A stretch of 64,000 bases of DNA from CAVRIA01 sp963721115 (GTDB lineage: Bacteria; Desulfobacterota; Binatia; HRBIN30; CADEER01). Position 1 is the first letter of the stretch, and every line of letters starts with the position of its first letter. Both the position numbers and the translations under genes were made by a program. Location: positions 1,240,001 to 1,304,000 of the forward strand of contig CAVRIA010000004.1 of NCBI GenBank assembly GCA_963721115.1, written 5' to 3'. Below are positions 8,024-16,602 of the stretch, piece after piece. Below the pieces are notes generated by a model. It ran no database searches. It saw nothing but the letters and a program-made list of their open reading frames with translations, and had not been told where the DNA came from.

Positions 8024-8984
8024 GAGCGCCCCGGACGAGGGGATGATCGGTGAGATCGAGGGCCGCGAGGATCGGCTCGTCGAGCATACCGACGCGGCGC
8101 GCGCTCTTCAGGAGCTGGGGGACACGGCGGCCGGAGGTGGCCTCGGCGAGCGCCGCCGCGTTGATCTCGCGCTGCTCGTTCAACATCTGGGGGGCCAGGC
8201 GCTCGACGTCGCTGATCCCCGCTTCGTGCAGGCGCCGCACCAGACGGGAGAGCATGATGGGGCCGGGCTGATCGCCGGCGCTGAACAGGATCTGCCCGAG
8301 CCAGCGGCGGGCGAAGCGAATCCTGTCTTCGAGGGTCCGTTCCCGCATCCAATCGGCGATGTAGAGGATCCCGAAGCCCATGTGCCGGCTCTCGTCGCGG
8401 GTGATCAGCCCGAGGATTTCCTTGAGAAGCGGATTTCGCGCGTGGCGGTAGATTCTGTCGAAGATGTCCATCGCCAGACTCTCGAGGAAGAACTGCTCGG
8501 TGGCAATCAGCTCGAGCGGGTCGTCCGAGGCCAGCAGGCCGTCGAACATCATTTCGGTCGCCGAGTCGATGTCTTCCGGCGTCTCGCTCATCTTGTCGAT
8601 GAAACGGCGGTAGGCGAGGTGGTGCCGCGCCTCATCCATCGCCTGCGCGACCGCGTGGTTGCGATGGTCTTCCGCGGTCAACCGCAGGGCGAGCTTGGCG
8701 CAGACGTCCTGGGCGACGCTCTCGCCCACTTGTAAGATGTTCAGGATCCGCCCCAGGCCGCGGCGAGTGACGCGGGTCTTGACGCTCTCGGGCAGCGCTT
8801 CGAACGTCGGCGTGTGCGAAAAGGCGCCCCACTCGTAATCGACCAGCGGATCGTCGGCCTCGACCGACAGGCTCCAGTCGACGTCCCGCTCGATGTCCCA
8901 GCCGGCGGAGTGGGCCTTGGCGAAGAGGGCGTTGATACCCTGGTGTCCGGTGTTGCGAAGGTTCAAGAGCTCGCGAGTTCGCAT
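8004..8984 (-). CDS. Ferritin-like diiron oxygenase/oxidase
   Basis: 326 aa helical protein with the two metal-binding pairs of carboxylate-bridged diiron enzymes: Glu88 (QVGESV), Glu118-x2-His121 (MDEARHH), Glu163 or Glu168 (ATEQFFLES), and Glu198-x2-His201 (RDESRHMGFG). The spacing fits the R2/AurF-like ferritin fold, whose members activate O2 to oxidise organic substrates; stearoyl-ACP desaturases and N-oxygenases are relatives. The substrate cannot be told from sequence. The ATG at 8982-8984 has GGGAG 6 bases upstream. It is the second gene of a leftward pair, 15 bp after an SDR reductase, which suggests oxidation of a shared substrate. Its 3' end overlaps folP by 20 bp. Confidence 0.78.
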   Translation of the reverse strand: MRTRELLNLRNTGHQGINALFAKAHSAGWDIERDVDWSLSVEADDPLVDYEWGAFSHTPTFEALPESVKTRVTRRGLGRILNILQVGESVAQDVCAKLALRLTAEDHRNHAVAQAMDEARHHLAYRRFIDKMSETPEDIDSATEMMFDGLLASDDPLELIATEQFFLESLAMDIFDRIYRHARNPLLKEILGLITRDESRHMGFGILYIADWMRERTLEDRIRFARRWLGQILFSAGDQPGPIMLSRLVRRLHEAGISDVERLAPQMLNEQREINAAALAEATSGRRVPQLLKSARRVGMLDEPILAALDLTDHPLVRGALSAGEG

Positions 8985-8999
8985 CTGATCTCCCGATTT

Positions 9000-9761
9000 C
9001 TATGCCGAAGAGATGTGGGCTCCACCGTCGGCGTAGAGCGTATGACCGGTCAAGTAGCCCGATTCGGGCGCGGCGAGAAAGACCGCGACCGGGGCGATGT
9101 CGTCGAGGGGATCGCCGAGGCGACCGATCGGGCGCTCGGCCATCATTCGCGCGAAGCCCTGCGGATCGCGCGCCGCGTAGTCCTGGCCGCGCTTGGTCAT
9201 CGCGCCGGGCGCGATGCAGTTGACGAGGATTCCGTGCTTGCCCCACTCGCGCGCGGCGGTGCGGGTCAGAGCCAGAATTGCCCCCTTGGTGGCGTTGTAG
9301 TCGCCGAGGCCCGGATCACCGCGCTGCGCGGCGAGGGAGACGAAGTTGATGATGCGCCCGCCGCGCTGCCGCAGGTACGGAAAAGCGGCTTTCATCGCCC
9401 AGAAGGTCCCCTTGGCGCCGGAGCCGAAGACACGGTCGAACTGCTCGTCGGTGATCTCCTCCAGCGGCGTGCGCGGCGCGAAGCCCTGCGCGTTGTTGAC
9501 CAGGACGTCGAGCCGGTCGAGGCGGGCGCCGGTCTCCGCCACCATACGTTCGACCTGCTGGCGAACGCCGGTGTCGACCTCGATGCCGATCGCCTCGCCG
9601 CCTTGCTGCCGGATCTCGGCCACGGTGCGCTCCATCCGACTCGGCTTGAGCTCCGCGACCACGACCCGCGCCCCCTCGCGCGCGTAGGCGAGCGCGATGC
9701 CGCGACCGATCCCCTGGCCGGAACCGGTGACGATGGCGACCTTGCCCTGCAAGCGGTGCAC
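9000..9761 (-). CDS. SDR family oxidoreductase (FabG-like)
   Basis: 253 aa classical short-chain dehydrogenase. The cofactor motif TGSGQGIG lies at about residues 12-19, the NNAQG strand is present, and the catalytic YNATK sits after the SLAAQRG serine strand. The C-terminus ends HTLYADGGAHISSA, the usual closing element (DGG). NAD(P)H-dependent reduction of a keto group is the expected reaction. The start is taken as GTG at 9759-9761, because AAGG lies upstream and VHRLQGKVAIVTG is the standard N-terminus; the longer reading adds only low-complexity sequence. It is the first gene of a pair with the diiron protein and is divergent from the phosphatase gene across 94 bp. Substrate unknown. Confidence 0.85.
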   Translation of the reverse strand: MHRLQGKVAIVTGSGQGIGRGIALAYAREGARVVVAELKPSRMERTVAEIRQQGGEAIGIEVDTGVRQQVERMVAETGARLDRLDVLVNNAQGFAPRTPLEEITDEQFDRVFGSGAKGTFWAMKAAFPYLRQRGGRIINFVSLAAQRGDPGLGDYNATKGAILALTRTAAREWGKHGILVNCIAPGAMTKRGQDYAARDPQGFARMMAERPIGRLGDPLDDIAPVAVFLAAPESGYLTGHTLYADGGAHISSA

Positions 9762-9855
9762 GCCAGCCTTATAGGAACCCGCCGGACGCGGATGCAAGCC
9801 GGAATTCCCCTTGACGGCCCGACTCCGCACGCCTATGACGCTGCCTGGAGCGCGT

Positions 9856-10614
9856 ATGGACCGTCGGCTACAGGTGGCGATCGCGGCGGCCAAGGCGGCC
9901 GGAGAGATCGCGCTTCGTCACTTCCGCACCGAGCTGAAGGTCGAGCGCAAGGCCGACCTGTCGCCCGTGACGGTTGCCGACCGGGACTGCGAGCGCCGCA
10001 TCTCGGAGGTCCTGCGCGACGCGTTCCCGGACTACGGGATCCTCGGAGAGGAGTTCGGGGAGCAGGGGGCGAACGGCCCCCGGTGGATCGTCGACCCGAT
10101 CGACGGGACCAAGAGCTTCATCCGCGGCATCCCCTTCTTCGCCACGTTGATCGGCCTCGAAGAGGAGGGGGAGATCACCACCGGCGTCGTGTACGCTCCC
10201 GCCGTGGACGATTTGCTCTATGCCCAGAAGGGGCACGGCGCCTTCGACTCGAGTGGCCCGATCCGGGTCTCGGAGGTCGACGACGTCGGCGAATCCATGC
10301 TCGTCTTCGGCGGCCCGAGCGTGCTTCGGCGCGCCGGCCACTGGGCGGCCTACGAACGCCTGGTCGACGCCTCGGCGCGGCAACGCGGCTATGGCGACTA
10401 CTTCGGCTACACGTTCGTGATGCGGGGACGCGCCGAGGCCATGATCGACGTCGACCTGAAGCCGTGGGATCTGGCGGCCCTGAAGGTGATCGTCGAGGAG
10501 GCCGGGGGTCGCTTCACCGACTTCGAGGGGCGGAGCACCATCTACGGCGGCAGCGCCGTGGCCTCGAACGGCCGTATCCACGATCGGCTGCTGGAGCTGA
10601 TTCGGAAGCCCTGA
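9856..10614 (+). CDS. hisN: Inositol-monophosphatase-family phosphatase, probably histidinol-phosphatase
   Basis: 252 aa Mg-dependent, Li-sensitive-type phosphatase. The metal-site motifs are all present: ILGEEFG, WIVDPIDGTKSF and, near the C-terminus, KPWDLAALKVIVEEAGG. GIPFFATLIGLEEEGEI after the DPIDGT block resembles HisN-type histidinol-phosphatases more than SuhB, hence the tentative symbol. If so, it dephosphorylates histidinol phosphate in histidine synthesis; inositol or other sugar phosphates are alternatives. The start at 9856 has GGAG five bases upstream (9847-9850), better than two in-frame ATGs further upstream. No other histidine gene lies in the window, so the role rests on sequence alone. 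Confidence 0.8.
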   Translation: MDRRLQVAIAAAKAAGEIALRHFRTELKVERKADLSPVTVADRDCERRISEVLRDAFPDYGILGEEFGEQGANGPRWIVDPIDGTKSFIRGIPFFATLIGLEEEGEITTGVVYAPAVDDLLYAQKGHGAFDSSGPIRVSEVDDVGESMLVFGGPSVLRRAGHWAAYERLVDASARQRGYGDYFGYTFVMRGRAEAMIDVDLKPWDLAALKVIVEEAGGRFTDFEGRSTIYGGSAVASNGRIHDRLLELIRKP

Positions 10615-10749
10615 CGCCTGCGTTCGGACGGGTCGGCCCTGTGCCGCAGCGGGGGCGCACCGGGGCGATCTTGGAGATACGCCTTGGAGCGGAGCCCTTC
10701 CTGTGCTTTCATTGAGGTCGAGCGGAGCTACAAGGTGGAGGCGGGACAG

Positions 10750-11826
10750 ATGGCGGATCGACGGTGGTTTCGGGGCACGGTGTTGGGAATCAGCGTCGGC
10801 GTTGCGGCAGTGGTGTGTCTGGCCCGCATCGGTTGGGCGGGGGAGTGGACGGAGGAGGACTTCTACCGGAAGCAACGGTCGACGGTCCCGTACGTGGCGG
10901 TGGCGGGGAAGGACCCCGCCGTCGAAACCTCGGTCCTCGGCAACACGCGCTTCTACTATGTCCAAAAGGGGGACACATTCCTCGACCTGGCTCGCTACTA
11001 CGGGCTCGGATACAACGAGATTGAGGAAGCCAACCCCGGCGTCGACCCGTGGGTGCCTCCGGTCGACCAGGCGATCACACTGCCGACCGAGTGGGTACTG
11101 CCGCAGTCTTCCTACGAGGGGCTCGTGATCAACATCCCGGAGATGCGGCTCTACTACTTTCATCCGCGAAAGGGCCAGGGGCCGCAGCTCGTGTCCACCT
11201 TTCCGGTCGGGCTCGGGCGCGACGAGTGGCGCACCCCCAAAGGCAAGTTCCGGGTTCAGGGCAAGACCAAGAACCCCCAGTGGATCATCCCCGAATCGAT
11301 CCGCGAGGAGCGCATCCGGGAGAAGGGGCGCTACGAGAAAATGATCCCGGGTGGCGACCCGCTCAACCCGCTCGGCAAGTATCGGTTGGAGCTGAGCATG
11401 CCCGGGTATCGCATCCACGGGACCAACATCCCGTGGGGTGTGGGAATGCAGGTCAGCCACGGCTGCATCCGCCTCTACCCGGAGGACATCGAGAAGCTCT
11501 TTCCGATGGTGCCGATCGGCACGACGGGGCAGTTCATCTACCAGCCGGTGAAGATCGGGGCGCGGGGCGGCCGCATCTACGCGCAGGTCCACAAGGACAT
11601 CTATACGCTGACCCCCGGCCTGTTCTCCGAGGCGCGGCGCATCGTGGGCGAGCTCGGATGGGCGGACAAGGTGGACTTCGATCGCCTGCGGCGGGCGGTC
11701 GAGGAGCAGTCCGGTGTGGCGTTGGACATCACCCTGCAGAGCGGCGACTCCGTCGTGCCGGAGGAGGACCTGCGCGTTTCGGGTGAGAAGGCGCCGCGGC
11801 CGCGCCTTCCGGACCGCGCGAGCTGA
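10750..11826 (+). CDS. L,D-transpeptidase with LysM domain (YkuD family)
   Basis: 358 aa exported cell-wall enzyme. Residues 8-30 form a hydrophobic signal/anchor. A LysM peptidoglycan-binding domain follows (FYYVQKGDTFLDLARYYGL, about 75-120, ending ITLPTEWVLP). The YkuD catalytic domain carries IHGTN and the active-site block SHGCIRLYPEDIEKLF with the catalytic Cys. The family forms 3-3 crosslinks in peptidoglycan or attaches proteins such as Braun lipoprotein to it, in the periplasm. The ErfK/YbiS-like arrangement of LysM before YkuD is common. GGAGG at 10737-10741 sits 8 bases before the ATG. The C-terminal tail (VALDITLQSGDSVVPEEDL) is family-specific. It converges on the frameshifted envelope protein gene 19 bp away. 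Confidence 0.92.
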   Translation: MADRRWFRGTVLGISVGVAAVVCLARIGWAGEWTEEDFYRKQRSTVPYVAVAGKDPAVETSVLGNTRFYYVQKGDTFLDLARYYGLGYNEIEEANPGVDPWVPPVDQAITLPTEWVLPQSSYEGLVINIPEMRLYYFHPRKGQGPQLVSTFPVGLGRDEWRTPKGKFRVQGKTKNPQWIIPESIREERIREKGRYEKMIPGGDPLNPLGKYRLELSMPGYRIHGTNIPWGVGMQVSHGCIRLYPEDIEKLFPMVPIGTTGQFIYQPVKIGARGGRIYAQVHKDIYTLTPGLFSEARRIVGELGWADKVDFDRLRRAVEEQSGVALDITLQSGDSVVPEEDLRVSGEKAPRPRLPDRAS

Positions 11827-11845
11827 GCGCCGCGCCGGCCTCGAT

Positions 11846-12686
11846 TCACTGCCAGACGCTTCCGACGCACGCGCAGGGCGAAACGGCCGTCGGATCGTCG
11901 CGACGCGTCAGCGCGCACTCGAGCTGGCTGCGAAAGACCACCCCCTGGCCGTTGCTGACCACCACGATTCGGCGTGTCGGGGGAATGGTCTGCGGGTGCG
12001 GGTACGACAGGTATCCCCAGGTCGTGCAGTCCGGCACCGCCTGGATGCGGTTGCGCAGGAGCTGGTTCTCCTGCAGCGCCGCCATGTGCTGCTGCATCAA
12101 CTCGGCCTGCTGCGACTCCACGGGCGACCAGGCGATTGTTGGTCTGCTCCTGCTGTTCGTTCAGCTCGTCGACAGACTGGGAGAGATCGCGATTGTCGAG
12201 GCGCAGCGTGGTGTTCTCGTCGTACAAGGACTGGTTCTCCGACTCGATGCGATCTCGTTCCGAGCGCAGCCGGCGGATGGTCTCGTCGAGATCCTTGCCC
12301 GTATCGGTCTTGTCGGTCGGTACGGGTGTGGGCTCCTCCTTGGGCGGCTGGCGGACGAGGAAGCGGCGCTCGGCCTGGATGAGCCCTCCCCACTTGGGCG
12401 ACTGCAGCTCGATCGCGTACTGGCCCGGACGGTGGAAGAGGCCGGCGTCGATCTCGAACGGACTCGGCCGCAACCCCAGGGCGTGACGGCGTCCACCGCG
12501 CCGCAGCGTGGCGAGCATGGGCTGGGGCCCCTCCCAGCGTACCGTGACCGGGGCGTTGGTGATCGCCCCGTCCGCCGGCGTCAGGATCACCGGCCACAGC
12601 GTGCGGAGCAGCGTGCTCTTGAAGGTCAGGTCGGTGATCATCACCGTCGTGGCAGTCAAGAGGAACACCACCGCGATCCGTCGCAT
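11846..12686 (-). CDS. Membrane-anchored protein with coiled coil, reading frame broken by one base
   Basis: I do not recognise the family. Read through a single-base shift, the product is about 279 aa. It has an N-terminal hydrophobic anchor (VVFLLTATTVMITDL), an extracytoplasmic beta-rich segment (TNAPVTVRWEG..PFEIDAGLFHRPGQYAIEL), a Pro-rich linker, a long Glu/Arg/Gln coiled coil (DLDETIRRLRSERDRIESEN onward), then a Cys-containing tail (VPDCTTWGYLSYP...CACVGSVWQ). The frame is lost at the GGG run 12122-12124. Removing one G joins NNRLVA to VESQQAELMQQH and keeps the coiled coil continuous. The ATG at 12684-12686 has GGGAG eight bases upstream. The anchor plus coiled coil suggests an envelope structural or scaffold role beside the L,D-transpeptidase; that is inference. 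Confidence 0.6.
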
Positions 12687-12774
12687 GCACGTCTCCCGGT
12701 CAACCGCGGCAAGTATATTGCCGCCGTGACAGCTCGAAACAAGAGGCGGTGAGGGCGGGGACGGGAGCCATGCT

Positions 12775-13566
12775 CTAATAGACCAGCGCCGCCGCCCGCA
12801 TCGGGGCGCCGCCGCCTTCCGCCAGTGACAGGGGGAAGCCGACGAAGGCGACACGCGGCTCGCGGACGATGGGGTCGAGGTTGACCAGCCCAACGACGAT
12901 CGGGATGCGGGCCTGGAAGAGCGGCAGGTACTCTTCCCACACCTTCTCCGGCGGCAGTCCCTTGCGCATACGCGTGTCGATCTCGTCGAAGCGAACGATC
13001 GCCGGCATGTCGGTGGCGAGGGCGCGGATCTTCTTCGCAACCAACCACTCGCTGGCCTGCGTCGAAAGATCGGTGTAGAGCGGCCAGTCGTCACCGACCG
13101 GGGGCTCGTAGCCGACGAACAGGATGACGACGTCCCCTTCCTGGATTTCGCCCAGCTCCAGGTCGGTGATCTGGATGGGGGAGTGGCGGTCGTGCCAACG
13201 CAGGTCGACGATTCGGGCCGGACCGCACAGGCGAGCGAGGTTGATCTGGGCAGGTGTCTCGCCGCCGCGCAGCAGGCGGGCGGGGGCGTCGAGGTGCGCG
13301 CCGGTGTTGCTGAGCAGGCGCAGCGAACGGATCCCGTACGCGAAATTCGGGTCATCGGGGAGAACGGGTATGGACCGGGTGCGGCCGGGCGTGCCGAGAA
13401 AGTTGAGCGTGTGCGAACCGAGGCGCTGGATGTTGAGGTCGGCCGTGATGGTCGGCGACAGGTCGACGATCTGGCGCGGCATCGGGACGTAGTGCTCGCC
13501 GCGACAAGCTGCCAGGGACAGGAGGCAGAGCAGACTTGCTGGCAGCCGGCGGACTGCTTGCGTCAT
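12775..13566 (-). CDS. Cyclase/kynurenine-formamidase-family lipoprotein
   Basis: 263 aa. The N-terminus is a lipoprotein signal (LLCLLSLAAC, lipobox ending at a Cys near residue 21), so the protein is probably membrane-tethered outside the cytoplasm. The body matches the cyclase family (PF04199): IVDLSPTI near the start and the metal block SNTGAHLDAPARLLRGG. The consensus is HxGTHxDxPxH; here the first His is Asn and the last is Arg, while the central HxDAP is kept. Family members hydrolyse N-formylkynurenine or related amides with zinc or manganese. An exported, ligand-altered form is unusual and its substrate is unknown. The ATG at 13564-13566 has GGAG eight bases upstream. Confidence 0.78.
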   Translation of the reverse strand: MTQAVRRLPASLLCLLSLAACRGEHYVPMPRQIVDLSPTITADLNIQRLGSHTLNFLGTPGRTRSIPVLPDDPNFAYGIRSLRLLSNTGAHLDAPARLLRGGETPAQINLARLCGPARIVDLRWHDRHSPIQITDLELGEIQEGDVVILFVGYEPPVGDDWPLYTDLSTQASEWLVAKKIRALATDMPAIVRFDEIDTRMRKGLPPEKVWEEYLPLFQARIPIVVGLVNLDPIVREPRVAFVGFPLSLAEGGGAPMRAAALVY

Positions 13567-13821
13567 AGGCGGGTCTCCAACGGTTGCGGGTTGCGACCAG
13601 GCCACGACCGGAGCGGGCGCCCGCGGCTAGGCCCTCGCCCGCCCCTGTCGCCAAGGGGTCGAGCGACGCCCTCTGTAGCAGAGGCGGCCGCGCCTGTCAG
13701 GCGGTCGTGCGGGGGGATCGTGTCCATGCTGCCGATGCCTAGCCCGGATTGTTCGCGGTTTCCACGCGGTTTCGCGACGCGCCCTCGGCGGGTTGCCTCC
13801 GGAGATCCGTGCCGGCTCGGG

Positions 13822-14133
13822 CTAGTGGCGGATGTAGCTGAGATCGAAATAGAGTCGGACCTCGCGTTCGCATTTCTGGCATTCGAGATGGGCGACGCGC
13901 GTCGGCCGATCCGCTCCGGGCAAGGGTCCCTCGCCGCGCAGGGCGAAGTGCCCGCCGCAGGGGCAGGTCTGGAGGCGCACCGCGATGTCCATGTCGCCGT
14001 AGTCCTGAACGGGAATGGCCGTGGCGGGGCTCCCCCCCGGCCGCGCCCGTTCCACGGCGCGTCGCTGCAGGAGCCGGACAGCCGCGACGATGATCGCCGC
14101 CAGGACGGCGAGGGCCATCAACCCCGAGATCAC
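13822..14133 (-). CDS. Small membrane protein with C-terminal zinc-ribbon-like Cys pairs
   Basis: 103 aa with no recognised family. One N-terminal membrane helix (MISGLMALAVLAAIIVAAVRLL) is followed by a basic stretch, then a soluble part with CPCGG at about 57-61 and CQKC near 85-88, a spacing that could bind one zinc ion. The last residues (EVRLYFDLSYIRH) look like a closing beta strand. The start is read as GTG at 14131-14133, with GAGG-like sequence upstream; the ATG five codons later (14116-14118) is an alternative. It stands alone, with 255 bp to the cyclase gene and a divergent dehydrogenase on the other side. Confidence 0.6.
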   Translation of the reverse strand: MISGLMALAVLAAIIVAAVRLLQRRAVERARPGGSPATAIPVQDYGDMDIAVRLQTCPCGGHFALRGEGPLPGADRPTRVAHLECQKCEREVRLYFDLSYIRH

Positions 14134-14349
14134 GCCGCCTCACCCCCCCGCGGTCGCGGTGCGGATCCCCCCGCTCCCCGCGATCTCAGCATCACGCCGA
14201 TCATCGGCATCGTTGTAACAGCTGAGCGCCGAGCTCGGCAAAGACGCGGCGGCCGAACGGAATGCGGCATCGCGAGACCGAGCCGGCCGCAGCCGCATTG
14301 AAGCCGCGCAGCAGATCGAGTACCGTCAACGCTTTGCGGAGGGGAAAGC

Positions 14350-15510
14350 ATGCCACGAGCATACTCGATCTCGGCCGAAGCGATCGCTGCGGAACGGCGG
14401 CGCGTGAAGGACGATCTGAATCAGTTCGACGCGTCGAACGTAATCCGCCTCGACGAGCTTCGCCTGCGCGAGATGGGCCCATCCGACGTGCACCTGCGCA
14501 TTCTCGCCGTCTCCCTGGAGCACAACGTGGATCACGCGGTGCTGGCCGACACGGTGAACATCGCCGAGCTGCGGGGCGGCAAGATCTACCCGGGCAACAG
14601 CGCCGTGGGTGAGGTGATCGCCGTCGGCGCCGCCGTCACCCGCTTCAAGCCCGGTGACGTCGTGGTCACGCACTGCAACGGGGAGCCCGACATCTACGGT
14701 TATCCGCTGCGCATCTGGGCGTACGATCAGCCCGAGTCGATCGGCTGGTACGGCGAGGAGGCGATGGTCGGGGACTGGCAGATCGTCCCCGCCCCGCTCG
14801 GCTGTGGCCTCAACCTCTGGGAGATCGCGGCCCTTCCCCTGCGCGCGCCGACGGCCTATCACCTGTGGCGCCGCGCCTACGGCATCTTCCGCCTCAAGGT
14901 GTCGGGAGAGAAGCTGGCGCGGCTCAACGTCCTCGCTTTTGGGGGCGGTGTTTCGGAGCTCTTTCTCATGCTGGCGCGCAGCGAGGGGCATCGCGCCTAT
15001 TTCTGTTCGGGCAGCCCGGCGCGGCGCGAGTTCCTGCACGGGCTCGGCATCACCCCGATCGACCAGAAGGAGTTCGACCGCTTCGCCGGGCCGGAAGGCG
15101 TAAAGGCCTTCGGCAAGAAGGTCAAGCAGCTCACGAACGGCATCGGCATGCACGTCGTCTGCGACATGCTGCGGGGGCCGGTGTTTTCCGCCGGCCTCAT
15201 GGCGCTGGCGCGCGAGGGCGTGAACGTCAGCGCCGGCTGGCAGCTCGACAAGCGCGTCGGGTACGACTCGGCCGGGCTGTCGGTCAAGCAGGTGACGCTC
15301 GACCACACGCACTACGACACGATCGAGGGCTGCAATGCCTGCACCGAGCTGTACGGCAGCGTGTTCCGTCCGACGGTCCACCAGGAGATCTATCCGTTCG
15401 AGGACCTGCCGCGCGCGACACGGGAGATGCACCAGAACGTGCAGACCGGCATTGCCATCATCCGCGTCGCCGAAAAGATGCCGGCATCCGTACAAGGGCT
15501 GATTCCGTAG
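14350..15510 (+). CDS. Medium-chain dehydrogenase/reductase family protein
   Basis: 386 aa GroES-like plus Rossmann protein. Visible signs are GNSAVGEVIAVGAAVTRFKPGDVVVTH (the GxG turn of the catalytic domain) and LNVLAFGGGVSELFLMLARSEG as the nucleotide-binding motif, with HVVCDMLRG and GVNVSAGW further on. The zinc-binding CxxGxD/GHE motifs of alcohol dehydrogenases are not evident, so this is probably a zinc-independent reductase-type member or one with a changed site. Cofactor NAD(P)H. The start has GGAGGGG at about 7 bases. It lies 40 bp before a zinc-type dehydrogenase gene on the same strand, so the two may act on the same pathway. Substrate unknown. Confidence 0.75.
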   Translation: MPRAYSISAEAIAAERRRVKDDLNQFDASNVIRLDELRLREMGPSDVHLRILAVSLEHNVDHAVLADTVNIAELRGGKIYPGNSAVGEVIAVGAAVTRFKPGDVVVTHCNGEPDIYGYPLRIWAYDQPESIGWYGEEAMVGDWQIVPAPLGCGLNLWEIAALPLRAPTAYHLWRRAYGIFRLKVSGEKLARLNVLAFGGGVSELFLMLARSEGHRAYFCSGSPARREFLHGLGITPIDQKEFDRFAGPEGVKAFGKKVKQLTNGIGMHVVCDMLRGPVFSAGLMALAREGVNVSAGWQLDKRVGYDSAGLSVKQVTLDHTHYDTIEGCNACTELYGSVFRPTVHQEIYPFEDLPRATREMHQNVQTGIAIIRVAEKMPASVQGLIP

Positions 15511-15550
15511 CGCCGGGGCTACGGTTCCACGAGGGCGTCTGGCGGTGACC

Positions 15551-16576
15551 ATGCGAGCCGCGTTCTGCCCTGCGCCCGGACGGATGGAGTTGCGCGACGT
15601 TCCGACGGCCCGCGCCGGTTCGGGCGAGGTGGTGGTCCGCGTGCGCAGCTGCGGGATCTGCGGCAGCGATCTGCACTGGTTCCACGGCGGCTTTCCGGCC
15701 CCGGCGGTGTGTCCGGGACACGAGATCTGCGGCCAGATCGCCTCGCTCGGCGAGGGCGTCGAAGGGCTGCGGGTCGGCGACCGGGTGGTGGTGGAGCCCC
15801 TGGTGGTGTGCCGCGAGTGCTCCTACTGCCGGACCGGCAACTATCAGCTCTGCCCGCGGTTCCAGGTGCTCGGGCTCATGCGGCCGGGGGGCTTCGCCGA
15901 CTGCGTCGCCGTTCCGGCCTATGCGGTCTATCCGGCGCCGGCTGGCCTGGACGACGCGCTGGCGGCCCTGTGCGAGCCGACCGCCGTCTGCGTGCACGGC
16001 GTGCGCCTCGCCGGCATCGGCATCGGCGATCGCGTCTTGGTGCTCGGAGCCGGGACGATCGGCTTGCTGTCGCTTCTCGCCGCCCGGGCGGCGGGCGCGG
16101 CGGAGGTGGCGGTCACGGCGCGCCACACGACACAAGCCGACATGGCCCGCCGCCTCGGCGCGACGCACGTGTTCTCCACCACCCGCGAGGGAAGCGCCGA
16201 ACGCGACGCCTTCGCCGCCGCGCTTCCCATCGACGCGGTGATCGAGACGGTCGGGGGAGCGGCCGATACGCTCAACGAGGCGATCGGGGCCGTGCGTCCG
16301 GGCGGCACGGTGGCGGTGCTGGGCGTGTTTACCGCGCCGCCATCACTGGCCGCGCTGGCGTTGGTTTCGAAGGAGGTCCGCCTGATCGGCTCGCTGACCT
16401 ACGGTCGAGCCGGGCCGCGCACCGATTTCGAGGTCGCGCTGCAGCTGCTCGAACGACGGCGCGACGAGGCGGCCCAGTTGATCACCCATCGGTTCGCACT
16501 CGACGAGATCCAGCGGGGTTTCGAGGCGGCCTCGGACAAGGCCGGCGGGGCGATCAAGGTCAGCATCGCTCCGTGA
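15551..16576 (+). CDS. Zinc-dependent alcohol/polyol dehydrogenase
   Basis: 341 aa. The catalytic zinc site is formed by Cys in CGICGSDLHWF and by GHE. The structural zinc lobe is CRECSYCRTGNYQLC (Cys at relative positions 1, 4, 7 and 15). The Rossmann motif is VLVLGAGTIGLL. The pattern matches the threonine/sorbitol/L-iditol dehydrogenase branch, which oxidises secondary alcohols with NAD+. The ATG at 15551 is preferred; a GTG two codons upstream (15545) is equally in frame and no ribosome site settles it. Probably co-transcribed with the preceding reductase. Its 3' end converges on a sensor-kinase gene with only 15 bp between stops. Confidence 0.85.
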   Translation: MRAAFCPAPGRMELRDVPTARAGSGEVVVRVRSCGICGSDLHWFHGGFPAPAVCPGHEICGQIASLGEGVEGLRVGDRVVVEPLVVCRECSYCRTGNYQLCPRFQVLGLMRPGGFADCVAVPAYAVYPAPAGLDDALAALCEPTAVCVHGVRLAGIGIGDRVLVLGAGTIGLLSLLAARAAGAAEVAVTARHTTQADMARRLGATHVFSTTREGSAERDAFAAALPIDAVIETVGGAADTLNEAIGAVRPGGTVAVLGVFTAPPSLAALALVSKEVRLIGSLTYGRAGPRTDFEVALQLLERRRDEAAQLITHRFALDEIQRGFEAASDKAGGAIKVSIAP

Positions 16577-16578
16577 AG

Positions 16579-16602
16579 GCGCCGCTGGCTGTCAGGCGGC
16601 GC
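16579..16602. terminator. Hairpin between convergent gene ends
   Basis: A perfect 7-bp stem (GCGCCGC at 16579-16585 pairing with GCGGCGC at 16596-16602) around a 10-base loop lies just after the dehydrogenase stop and overlaps the stop of the convergent kinase gene. There is no T-run, so it may be a weak or Rho-assisted terminator or simply chance in GC-rich DNA. Confidence 0.35.

Noticed and set aside
12122..12124. Programmed ribosomal frameshifting as the explanation of the frame breaks
   Set aside because: No slippery heptamer or downstream pseudoknot is seen, the affected genes are unrelated, and all six events are the same one-base insertion.
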